Made by a program: the position numbers and the translations under genes. 64,000 bases of DNA, taken from Acholoe squamosa (lineage: Eukaryota; Annelida; Polychaeta; Phyllodocida; Polynoidae). How positions within the stretch are numbered: position 1 is the stretch's first letter; every line of letters starts with the position of its first letter. Below, piece by piece: positions 22,454-31,989 of this stretch. The DNA lies in assembly GCA_949317995.1 (NCBI GenBank), contig OX439044.1, forward strand, positions 12,929,141 through 12,993,140, read 5' to 3'. Below the pieces are notes generated by a model that was given only the letters and a program-made list of their open reading frames with translations, did not search any database and was not told where the DNA came from.

Positions 22454-22654
22454 CACTGTAAGAAACACGATGAAATCCTCATCCCAATGTTGCCAGAAAT
22501 CCGTTATTATTTTCACAGAGATTCCTTGTACCACTGTACTGCCACCTAGCGCTTCTTGGAAAAACTACACTGGCCCCCTGGTATATTACGGTGGTTCTCT
22601 GTTTAGTTTTAAAAAAGGATCCCTGGCAGATTATACAGTTATTCTTTACAGTGT
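22454..22654 (-). mobile_element. CACTGTAAAA-family MITE, copy 4
   Basis: Perfect CACTGTAAGAAA start and TTCTTTACAGTG end, with TA on both sides. In minus orientation it shows GGATCCTTTTTTAAAACTAA, GCGCTAGGTGGCAGTACAGT and GGCAACATTGGGATGAGG. Frames of about 65 codons on both strands are by-products. Confidence 0.9.
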
Positions 22655-23146
22655 ATGTATTTGAAGCACCCACCATGTCCGAACTGACAAAATGCCCTAA
22701 GGTGTGAATGTTACTTTATACATAATATTACTAATATCATCATATCAAAAGTTGTATCAGCCAATCAAAATGGCTGGTAGCGGAAAAAGGCAGTACTGTG
22801 AACTTTGAATGGGGCCAAAGAGTAATGATTGGATACAGAACCTACAATGTGAGGTCACCATTTTCTGGACCCAAAGTTGTCAAAATATCACTTTCAAGAA
22901 GGGTGTGTGTGGTTCATTTAGCCCCTTTTTTTAGCTTCATTTGAGGCTACATAAAGGATAATAAACTCTTTACTACCTGCAAAAAGGAAGGGGGTGGGGT
23001 GCATGCCCCCGCACCCCTCGTCTAAACCCGCCAGTGCAGTGGCTAGGAGCAAAATGTTCTGATACTTCTGTGATTCCTTGATTGGATTTCTGTTCATGTT
23101 TAAATGTGTTATGCTGTTAAAAGGTCATTTCATAATCATCTGTTAA

Positions 23147-23795
23147 GGTGAATGTTGGGGATAGACTAAAGGTGGTTGGATTTTCTCCATTTCCTCAACA
23201 GTCTCAAAATGATGGGTACTATTCATACGTCCAACAAAAATGTTGGGGTCCCAGGCATACATATCCTTCAAAATAATATAGGATTATATAGAAATTTGTG
23301 ACATGAATCACCTATATATTCATATCCAAAATTCATATCAGATTTTTATAACGTCCCCAGCACTTAGATTATAAGCATATCTTTGCAATGAATGGAATAT
23401 TAACATTTGGTCCCAGGCATATTTTTACTGTTTAGGGCATCAAAAAAGTCTAAAATCAGCTCTCAACACATGGTGAAGGGGTAGGTAAGTGTTAACTCCC
23501 GGACACCCACTAAGCACAGATTCCATGGTGCAGTGGTGACAGGTTTGACTTTGGATCAGAGGACCTTGGGTTCAATTCTCAGCGAGCCAAGGTTAGAACA
23601 CCTATACAAACATAATATATGTTCATATCGTTTGGGAACCTGGGAAGCTGTTTTCTTTTTCTGGCTAGATCCAGAATTCCTAGTTATTCAAATGTCAAAC
23701 ATCAAACACTTGGGGTCACTCCTAGTGGGTCTTTTGGCATAAAATCTGCGTAGAAACCTGCGTCATGGACCTGAATCATATGCCTGCCATCCACC
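23147..23795 (+). mobile_element. TTAA-flanked element carrying a tRNA-like module, copy 1
   Basis: TTAA stands at 23143-23146 and 23796-23799. The ends are GGTGAATGTTGGGGATA and GCCTGCCATCCACC, decayed inverted repeats of the form kept in 47767-48317. Shared internal phrases with that copy (opposite orientation) are GGGGTCCCAGGCATA, ATATAGGATTATA and AGCACTTAGATTATA followed by CATATCTTTGCA. The tRNA-like segment 23519-23592 lies in the right half. No transposase remains. TTAA targets occur in piggyBac and Kolobok families; these ends do not start with piggyBac-type CCC. Confidence 0.75.
23519..23592 (+). ncRNA. tRNA-Gln-like sequence inside the TTAA element
   Basis: GATTCCATGGTGCAGTGGTG contains a good A box, and GGGTTCAATTCTC a good B box, with tRNA-like spacing. 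The middle CTTTGGA would place a TTG (Gln) anticodon in the loop, and the 5' part resembles animal tRNA-Gln. The acceptor stem is poor, so it is a tRNA-derived Pol III head or pseudogene rather than a working tRNA. Confidence 0.6.
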
Positions 23796-24115
23796 TTAAC
23801 AGTACAAAGAAATCACCACTTCAAAGACAAGGGTGCTGGAGGGTCATTATGAGGCAGAATATAAAAGTTGGAGATCTGTGAAGCTGAAGAAAGTAAAAGA
23901 CAATAATATGCCTCCTTATTTCTGCTTAATTTACTCTCTATGTGGCATGTTTTTGGCCACAGGCCATGAAACAGTTGGCTTATTATTAGCCCTCCTTTGT
24001 GCTAATACTAGCTTCAATTTGCCTTGTTGTTTGGCCACAGTTCTGCAAAGTAAGCAGAAATAATAACCAGCACCCAATGCCCCAGGCTGTGTGCACCCCT
24101 CCTAGAGATACTCAC

Positions 24116-24144
24116 GAGAAATACAGGATCACAAAGGTCTTCAT
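24116..24144 (-). CDS. Weak candidate first exon with a signal-peptide-like start
   Basis: On the minus strand ATG begins MKTFVILYF and runs into a donor, TTCTC|GTGAGTATC. About 75 bases further on, TTTCTGCTTACTTTGCAG is a fair acceptor followed by an open frame to a stop near 23927. Short open frames of this size are common by chance, and the second part overlaps an inverted repeat (ATTTCTGCTTA...TAAGCAGAAAT). Confidence 0.12.
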
Positions 24145-24399
24145 AGTGAGCAGCATGAGATTAACATGTTTAAACCTGCCAAATTTAACTTATCAGCGCT
24201 GACAACCTCATATCCCCCAAGCAGAGGTGCTACCTGGCAACCCTCGTGTGACAGTCCCTGAAATCGTCAACTGAATAAGTCTGTGGCATTGCAGACAAGT
24301 TAAATTTGACAGATTTCAAAGCCTTGTTTATTCTATCCTGTTTTTATTATAGACCCATTTCTTTTTCAGTGTACTAGTGCCTTACAGTACTTCAAGGCA

Positions 24400-24620
24400 C
24401 TATGACTGTGCTTTTTAGTTCTGATGACGCATGGATACAGCCCTGTGAGCCTTCTTGCAGGGGCTGCATGCATGTATCATGAAGACACTTTGTAGGGCAT
24501 CAAATCCACTGGGTCATTATGATGCATAAATGAAAGCCTTACACCTAGCTCACCAGGAATGCATTCATATACATCATACAAAAGTGAGCTGAATTCATCA
24601 AATGGATATCCAACCCTTAA
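24400..24620. mobile_element. TTAA/TGATGCA-family MITE remnant
   Basis: TTGCAGGGGCTGCATGCATG, GTCATTATGATGCATAAATG and CTAGCTCACCAGGAATGCAT are family phrases in a heavily decayed copy. Confidence 0.45.
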
Positions 24621-24789
24621 AGCGCTACACCTCCCCCTTATGTCTCCAGCCCACCTCATTTGGTGCTAAACGCAGCGCCTGCAGCAAACAAACGATTCTC
24701 TATACTTCTTGGGGCCTGCCTGCACCATACCCCCATTTGGCTATACTTCTTACAAAAGTCCTCTATAGGACTCCAGCCCTGGGCACCTA

Positions 24790-24925
24790 ACTCTCTAAGG
24801 GCGGCTGATGCAGGAGTATTGGTCAGCTTAATGCAAAAATGAAGTGAGGACCAGTCAGCTCCCCTACACCTCATTGGTGAATCATGCCGACTCTCAGCCA
24901 CTTAGGACCGGCATGATGCATTAAC
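24790..24925. mobile_element. TTAA/TGATGCA-family MITE, short copy
   Basis: TAACTCTCTAAGGGCGGCTG, ATGCAGGAGTATTGG, CATTGGTGAATCATGCCGAC and ACCGGCATGATGCATTAA are present. Confidence 0.6.
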
Positions 24926-25177
24926 ACTTCAAATTCATAATTGATATGTAGGCCTGCACAATAGCTCACTAGTAATGAATATTGTTGATTCTTTATGACA
25001 TCAACACTCTAAATAAGGGGATAATGCACCATTTCAGTGAAGTCATGCGGCTATTTGCCCACATGAACTCGGCAAGCGCCATCAAGGTTCTTAAATGAAG
25101 CCTTTAGCATCGTACCATAGCTAGGGTGTTAATCCTTTAAAGGGTGCCGATACACTCATTGAATGCAACCCTGGTGA

Positions 25178-25345
25178 GTAAAGGTGACCGCAGATGGATC
25201 CGTCTCAATCGGCTGACTGTCACAATTGGGAATGTATGTGCTTGTGTCCGATTGGGTCTGACAATATATCAAATATGTTAAATGTTCCTAATCGGATAAG
25301 GGCGGTACTCCATAGATGCTGATCTATCTGTGGTCACCTAGTAGC
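25178..25345. mobile_element. Foldback element with GTGACCGCAGAT ends
   Basis: AAGGTGACCGCAGATGGAT at the left and ATCTATCTGTGGTCACCTA at the right are inverted. The interior CGATTGGGTCTGACAATATA recurs (inverted) in the 49151-49291 foldback, so the two are related. Confidence 0.65.
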
Positions 25346-25599
25346 TACCTCTATGAAGTGAAGTGAGCAGGTGCACCTTATAGGCACATACATCCGTATT
25401 TACATCGGTTTTTTAATGTCCACCCAACATACACTTAGGTCTAATTATCTCATGTATACATACTTAAAACTTGACAAATTAATCCCTACAACCTGCAGGC
25501 AACCAGCTTCATACAGCCAGAGCTGGTACCCAGCCTGTTCGCCCATTCCAAGTCAATCAGACCCACCTATCACCAGGTACTAGCTCTGGTCGACTTCGC

Positions 25600-25935
25600 T
25601 GATTCCTGACACACAAGGGACTGCTGGTACCAGTGATGCCCTGAGACATCACGTCAGCAACACGCCGTTAACATACCACCTAGTGGCGCCCCTAGCGGCT
25701 ACAGGCCGCATAGGGCCTGACCCCCTCGCATGACTTGCCACACTTGGTCAAGCCCACCAAACCGTTGTCATGGTAACATGCAGATCATATTTGTTTACTG
25801 GTCTTTTTCAGGTTGCTATTGAAACTAGGTTCCAATGCAGGGTCATCCGGTTTGATGGAATCGTCGGCCCTAGTGTATCCACCCATCCGCTACTACGGAG
25901 ATAAGGGCCGATAAAGCAGATACCGCTATAGCTGG
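25600..25935. other. CpG-richer single-copy stretch with a candidate acceptor
   Basis: Contains more CG dinucleotides than its surroundings (GTGGCGCCCCTAGCGG, ACACGCCGTTAAC, ATCGTCGGCCC). TACTGGTCTTTTTCAG near 25795-25810 is a fair acceptor followed by about 30 open codons in two frames, but no donor or poly(A) signal makes an exon convincing. Confidence 0.25.
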
Positions 25936-26259
25936 TTATACAGCATGGGGTGACATTTTGATTTGCTCCTTTAACTTGCTAACATTTACAGTAACGAAAT
26001 ATTTTATCAAGGTTATGGTAACCCATATTGGCCAGGCAGGCAAAGAAATTTCATACTTGATCAACCTTTTACCAAATATTGGCCTCAATCATCACCTATT
26101 TCATTGGTTCTCAGTTCAATACTGAATCTACATTGAGCTAAGAGTATTTAGTGTTGCTATGTTAAATTTAGATTAAAAGTCTATCAACACTAGCATACCA
26201 TCAATGAAGCAACATTATATCTAGAGCACATAATGCCAAAAGAACCACTGTTGTGTAGA

Positions 26260-26900
26260 TGTTGAGTCATGGCTGATTTCCCCATAGTTGAACTCAAACA
26301 TTTACACAACAAGTTGAATTCTAACCTAGGGAAATCAAACATATTTCAATCTTGCATCAACTGTTGAAAGCCGGATGTAACAAGCATTACATCCCACTGG
26401 GTACATCAATGTTGATTCACCATTGAAACAACGTTTCCAATGTTTGCATATCAACGGTTGATTCAGGGTTGAAATATAGTTGAATTTAACTACACCATAA
26501 TCAAAATCAACTGTGATTCAACATCTAACCATCAGTGCTGATTGAACATTTATTTTTCCATGTTGATTGAATGCTGTTTCAATATAGTGTCAATGTTAAA
26601 ACAACATTGATAGTTGTAAGGGGATTCCTTGTTGATATGTCAATGTTGAATTAACATTGAATCAAGATTAAAATCGATATAGTTGATTCAATATTGACAA
26701 ATTGATGTTGAATCAACATTGAATTGAGAACAATATTTCAACATTGGTATGTCAACTGTTGATTGGATGTTGAAAGGGTGATGGTTGATGACATTGAAGT
26801 AGAATCACTGAAAAAGTCTTGAAGACAGGTTTATCAACACCATTAGCACAATATTAACCGGTTGTCAACTTTGAAGCAACATTCTGTGCCCACTGGGATC
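26260..26900. repeat. Array of TTGATTCAACATTGA-like self-complementary repeats
   Basis: More than a dozen variants of TGTTGAATCAACATTGA alternate in both orientations. CATCCCACTGGGTAC (26389) and GTGCCCACTGGGATC (26886) may mark element ends. This looks like a foldback DNA element or a degenerate palindromic minisatellite; no coding. Confidence 0.7.
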
Positions 26901-27073
26901 GACATTGATTCAAGTAAAGTGTGCGGACTGGGTTACATCCCTATAGCCTTCGGTACCTACCCTACCTTGATGCCACTTGGAATAAGTGTAGGAATACAAC
27001 TTTTATCCAGGGCCCATTCTCAGCAGCTCCTGTGGACAGTCCAAGGGATGAATGAGGCTGAGTTAGTTTTTAA

Positions 27074-27147
27074 CCCTTTCTCTCCCTTTGTTTCTGAAAT
27101 ACAGTGCTATATAGTACTGCATATATGCAGTACAGGGAGTTAAAGGG
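27074..27147. mobile_element. 74-bp mini-element between TTAA sites
   Basis: TTAA-CCCTTTCTCTCCC ... GGAGTTAAAGGG-TTAA: the same ends and target as the TGATGCA MITEs, but with a tiny unrelated core containing GTACTGCATATATGCAGTAC, a perfect 20-base palindrome. Confidence 0.7.
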
Positions 27148-27176
27148 TTAACCTATTACTGCCCATTGTGCTTTAA

Positions 27177-27293
27177 CCCTTTAACAGCGACTAATGCGCA
27201 TCGTGCCCATTGGTCTGCATGATGCACCGATGAAGTGTTGGGGAGTCTAGCCAGAACTTCACTGGTTTCCCTCCAGGAGCATACCCTCTAGGA

Positions 27294-27379
<86 letters not shown>

Positions 27380-27469
27380 CATATGATGCCTGTAGGGTCG
27401 GCTTGATGAGTAATAGGCCAGGGTGATCAATGGTCATGATTCCTTAATGCACCATCGGCCTGTAAAGGG
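27177..27469. mobile_element. TTAA/TGATGCA-family MITE, both ends intact, with (TA)n inside
   Basis: TTAA flanks at 27173-27176 and 27470-27473; ends CCCTTTAACAGCGACTAATG and CGGCCTGTAAAGGG. The central part has expanded into a TA microsatellite at 27297-27372. It lies 22 bp from the 74-bp mini-element and is one of the two best copies for defining the family ends. Confidence 0.85.
27297..27372. repeat. (TA)n microsatellite
   Basis: About 76 bp of nearly pure TA inside the MITE. Its translated reading frame (runs of Tyr-Ile) is meaningless. Confidence 0.95.
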
Positions 27470-27732
27470 TTAACCCATTTACACGCACTGTGGGTCGGCA
27501 GTGTCTCCTAACAGGCCAGGAGACATTTTATGACGTAGTTTAAGGCCTAATCAACACGGCACTAGGCGCGGCCATTCTGTTCGTCGATGTGTCTTTTTAC
27601 GTTTTGCCCCAGGAGACTAATTCACAAGATGCTCGAAGCGCACAGTCGCCATGTTTTGGCGCATGCCGTAGTATGATGCTGTTGTGGGTATGGCTCTTTA
27701 TGCAGGGGCCCTGTGAGAACATTATAGCACTA

Positions 27733-27939
27733 CACTGTTAAAAATCTCTGTTGAATCTACCAAGGATCCTCGTAAAACTGAAGAGTTAAACGCCATAATC
27801 ATATTAAAGTGAATCTGTGTAGTTTTTACAAGAAGCCCCCAGGTGTCAGTGCAGTGGAAGAAGGAAAACAACAACGGATCTCTGACAACTTTGAAACAAG
27901 GATTTGCTTTATTTTGACGGCATTTCTTTTTTACAGTGT
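27733..27939 (+). mobile_element. CACTGTAAAA-family MITE, copy 5
   Basis: CACTGTTAAAAATCTCTGTT start and TTTTTTACAGTG end with TA on both sides. It contains ATCCTCGTAAAACTGAAGAG, AGTTTTTACAAGAAGCCCCC and CGGATCTCTGACAACTTTG. Confidence 0.9.
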
Positions 27940-29289
27940 AGTCAGAGCTGTCTTTGTTTATATGTTTGTGTTCATTTTGATCAGATGTTGAAGGCTAACT
28001 ACAGCTGAAACGTTGTGATCAATATGAATATTATTATGGTTTATCAATATAGCCTGTAAAGATTTCATTTTGTTCTTTTAGCTGTGTCTCTTATATACGT
28101 TAGGGAGTTTAGCTGTACCGCTGACTGCCGTGAAAACGGTGCCCATAGACCTCTGTGCAGCCTAATATAGGCCTACCTTGGTAGTAGGTGACTGAGGGGC
28201 ATGGTCTATGATGGTAAATCCGTGCCTTTAATGAGTAAATCCGATGCCCTGAGGGCACAGGGGACACATTGGTCTACATTTGTGTATATCCCCAACCTTT
28301 CTCATTTTATTAGAAGCGTCACTGCTCCCACCCTGGAGAACTGAGCAGCCCGAATGGACATGACAAATTAAGATGATATTAATGGAGGTAGGCACATCTT
28401 AAAGCTTAATTTTTTGCCTGAAAAAAGGTTTTCATGTGTTAGATTGTGGGTTGCAGATTTGAGGTTATGTAGGGGGAAATCTATGCCTAAAATCACTGAT
28501 TTTCATGATGAATTCCATGTTATCATGTCATCACATCACCAGGATGCTGTCGATTAGTCAGAACTATATTAGAAAATAGTTGAGGATTGTAATCTACCTC
28601 AAACTGTATATTGATAATAGTTATTTATAATCATATAGGCTATCAACCTGCACTGCACAGTGCAGTGAACACAGCACTCATAGAGCCTGAACTAGTACTG
28701 TGGAGTAAGGGACTCTGTGTGCTGAGTGACAACTTTCTGGCTGCAGTTTGTATGGGGAATTTTTCACAGAAAACACCTGGCTTTGCCTCACATTTCCCTT
28801 AATAACCATAAGAGATATCAACATGGGGTTTGCTGCATTGTTCATCTGACATATTTCCCTTTTAATTGCGGGGCTTCAATGTTTTGTCAGATGATTATTT
28901 CTATTAGGGGATAAACACCCTAAATACGTATAGTTTATTTTGATTCCCTGAGCCAGGCTAACGAAATCAAAAATGTAAAAGACACCAAGGGGACCATTTG
29001 TTCGATAGAATCTCCCCTGTTAGAATTACTTTGCACCATTTGGATTTCTGCTATGTTTGGAGGAGGGGGCAGTTCCTTCTTGGGTAGATATATACCTGAC
29101 TATATCATTTGTGTTGGAACTTGAAAAAGTCTTACCGTTGCATTTTGTGAAATGACCTCCTGGCCTTTCATCAGCATAACACACAGCAGTAGATGATGCC
29201 CCTTTTCAGGCAGGACGCAGCATCTTTTGGCACCAGTTCAAGTGTTTATCAACTAATCCGCCTCCAGGAAGTGGTGTCCAATTGTTGTC
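27940..29289. other. No gene or clear repeat seen
   Basis: Single-copy AT-rich DNA. Small frames at 28611-28802 and 28726-28914 overlap in different phases and carry no motif. Confidence 0.5.
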
Positions 29290-29700
29290 AGCAGCTTAAC
29301 TCTTTAGGAACTGCATCATGCTTCCATCATGATGCACCAATGATGCCCCGGTGTGTAACTCGCCAGCTCTGTACTGTGCATCATGCAGGCTGATTAGCAT
29401 TAGATACCTGTCAGGTTAGCATGATACAAGACTGCAGCCCTGGCAAGCCACTTATAAAGGCTTCAGGAATGCTTAATGTGGCCAGTGGGAATGGTAAAGC
29501 TCTTATAAAAGGAACATGTATCTTGGGAACGGCCTCCTCAGCAAGCCGAAGCAAAAATGGTACCCCCGGTGCATAACTCGCCCGTTAGTACATTGGTGCA
29601 TCATACTGAATGTCAGCATCACAACCCTGTAGGGTCAGCATCATGCATGCATTCATACATTATTAGGGCCAATAAGGATTATGCAGCCCTTAGAGGAGAG
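29290..29700. mobile_element. Two TTAA/TGATGCA-family MITE remnants
   Basis: 29297-29420 has TAACTCTTTAGGAACTGCAT, CATCATGATGCACCAATGAT and GTAACTCGCCAGCTCTG. 29560-29690 has GGTGCATAACTCGCCCGTTA, ACATTGGTGCATCATACTGA and CCTGTAGGGTCAGCATCATG. Both are strongly decayed. Confidence 0.5.
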
Positions 29701-30530
29701 TTAAGAGTGGAATCTGGCTCCTCAACAAGCCATGGTAAACAGGCTGGAGCAGGCTAGTAGAGGGGAACACAAGAAGGTGAAGTGAATTATGGGAATGGCT
29801 AACCGGATTGTGGGCGATAATTGGGGCGAAAACCTCATTAGTGCTCATCAGATCAATCGTCTTTACTGATCACGACGTCCTCAGCATTCCCGGGTGGAGT
29901 GGGTGTTTAGGGGAGCAACTGGATGCGACTGCATTTAGCAATCACTGCATACATGTTAGTCGATAACTATTTCTCATTGGCTTTACCAATGATACCAAAT
30001 ATACTGGGTTTGTACTTTTCCACTCTAATGAGTATAATTATTTCATACCAACGGTGACTTTCTGCTCTAGTTCACCAGCTTTGGGGACATCTGTCAGATC
30101 TGAGGAGAGAGTGCCCAGTTAGCATCATGTTGCTGAAGCAGCCATTTCAGGACTATGCTGGCCAGAACAGTGCATGACACAAATAGCAAGCACACAGTAA
30201 ACTCCCATAGTTTTTCTATATGGAAACCAAATGTTGCACTGATCATAAAGCTCAGCATCGTATATGGTCAATCAATCACCACATTTCCTTGTGCTAAGAT
30301 CCAGTGAAATTTGCAGGGACGGGGAACAAAGATGGCGGCTTCCATGAGATGATCTGTTACACCACTATATAGCCTCACCATTTCACCCAGTTCTGCCTGC
30401 ACTGCATGTTTTGTGTTTACAGACTGTTAATCCCTTCCTCAATGTGCTGATAAAAAAGGTGTTGGTATGCTGTGTGTGTCATGGTTTTATGACTGATGAG
30501 TACAATACTGATAACTAGGTTAGAAACTGT
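29700..30530. other. No gene or clear repeat seen
   Basis: Ordinary single-copy sequence with stops in all frames and no splice-site pair worth naming. Confidence 0.45.
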
Positions 30531-30534
30531 CATT

Positions 30535-30660
30535 TAACTCTTTTAGGGTTGCATGATAGCTCCAGGATCATGGTCTTATGTCAATATCACATGATTCGCC
30601 CCCCCCCCACCACCAGCACTACACTGATGTATCATGCCGACCCTGTAGGAGTGCTTTTAT
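30535..30660. mobile_element. TTAA/TGATGCA-family MITE remnant, left part
   Basis: TAACTCTTTTAGGGTTGCAT and TGATGTATCATGCCGACCC around a C-run (30600-30609). The right part is displaced or lost at the neighbouring foldback. Confidence 0.4.
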
Positions 30661-30730
30661 CTTATAGCGCTCTGGTGGGCAATATTATTGACCATTGAAA
30701 CAATTGCCTTCACTTACTGCTGAATTCTCA

Positions 30731-31090
30731 GGAGGCAACTGGTACCTACTGTGGTGGCTATAACTGGTGCTTATCTTTCCAGTACCAACTTCGGTTATGT
30801 CTTCGCCCACTGGTTGACTCCTATAGGGTAGACACGATGCATGAATGCAGCCACAGAGAGGCTGGGCATAATCCATTAAGACACTATACAGCCCTAAGAG
30901 TGGCAAGCCATATAATAATAGGCAATGGACATCCATCAAGCTAACAAGATATCCCAATATGGTATGCACTGCACTTTCCCCATGGGCCATCGTGTCTACC
31001 CTATCGGAGTCAACCAGTGGGCGCAGACATTACCAAAGCTGGTACTAGCCACCAGTTATAGCCACCACAGTAGGTACCAGCTGGCTCCAA
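30731..31090. mobile_element. Foldback element with arms of about 110 bp
   Basis: 30731-30842 (GGTACCTACTGTGGTGGCTA ... TCCTATAGGGTAGACACGAT) is the reverse complement, with few mismatches, of 30981-31090 (ATCGTGTCTACCCTATCGGA ... TAGCCACCACAGTAGGTACC). The loop is about 140 bp. Reading frames on both strands here arise from the inverted arms. Confidence 0.8.
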
Positions 31091-31215
31091 TTGACGTGTC
31101 CAATCAGAGATAAATGGCTTCATAGTGAATCACTAATGTTATTACTAATCTGTACTGAGTTCATTATTGACTCAAGAATAAAGAAGGTTCCTAATGAAGT
31201 TGCTAAATGCATTAA

Positions 31216-31461
31216 CCCAATAAGGGCCGCTGATGCAGGAGTTCATTATGTTCATTGGTCGTCATGATACTTCAATGAAGTGCTGGCGAGACATCATTGG
31301 AACATCGATGAGGACCCTCTAGGAGTGTATATATACATCAGCTCCGTAGGGTCGGCATGATGCATCAATGCAGCCCTGGCTGATTACTGACCAGGGCTGC
31401 ATTCATGCATCATGCTGACCAATTGGCATGATGCATCAATGCATCAATAGCCTTTAAAGGG
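31216..31461. mobile_element. TTAA/TGATGCA-family MITE, intact reference copy
   Basis: Flanked by TTAA (31212-31215 and 31462-31465). The ends CCCAATAAGGGCCGCTGATG and AATAGCCTTTAAAGGG are inverted. Inside are two nested hairpins, around GAAGTGCTGGCGAGACATCA and around CCAGGGCTGCATTCATGCAT. It has no coding capacity. TTAA targets and CCC(T)-type ends are what piggyBac-derived MITEs show, so I infer mobilisation by a piggyBac transposase elsewhere in the genome. Confidence 0.85.
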
Positions 31462-31989
31462 TTAACATAAAACATAATAGAAACAGTTAATGCAAATTAA
31501 AGGTATTGAAGCGTTGTGCAGTGTCTGAAAGTATTATGCCTGGTGAGGCTGCTCTCCATGGCTGACTGAATTAGAGAATCTGAGCAGTCTGGGAGGGTCT
31601 CCATATCGTATAGTACCACACATACATGGCGAAACCTGGGTTGAAGGTGAAGCCATGCATCAGACATGGCTGGCCCCTTGATTTCATTCACTTTAGTACT
31701 GGTCTATAAGGCGCACCCAGAGTCATGTGCATCTGATATCCAGCCATCCACATTGTAGGATGCAGCAATTACAGTGACATTTCACAATAGACCTGTCACT
31801 TAAATCTCAAGTACTCCCCCAATATATAAGGAATCATATTCGTGAGAGGGGGCTTCTCACCAGCTGGATTGTTGTTCACACATACAAGTGCCCCCCCTTT
31901 GCTCAGGCAATGTACAATATATAGAACTCTGCAGAACCCTCATCAGAATTTACTTGACAAAATATATCTAACTGTAAGGCCCAACTTTC

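Noticed and set aside
23519-23592. Functional tRNA-Gln gene
   Set aside because: A and B boxes are good but the acceptor stem does not pair, and the sequence sits inside a mobile element.
27191-27430. 79-codon frame with Tyr-Ile repeats
   Set aside because: It is the TA microsatellite inside a MITE.
30685-31113. Overlapping 101-codon minus and 62-codon plus frames
   Set aside because: They mirror each other because of the 110-bp inverted arms of the foldback element.
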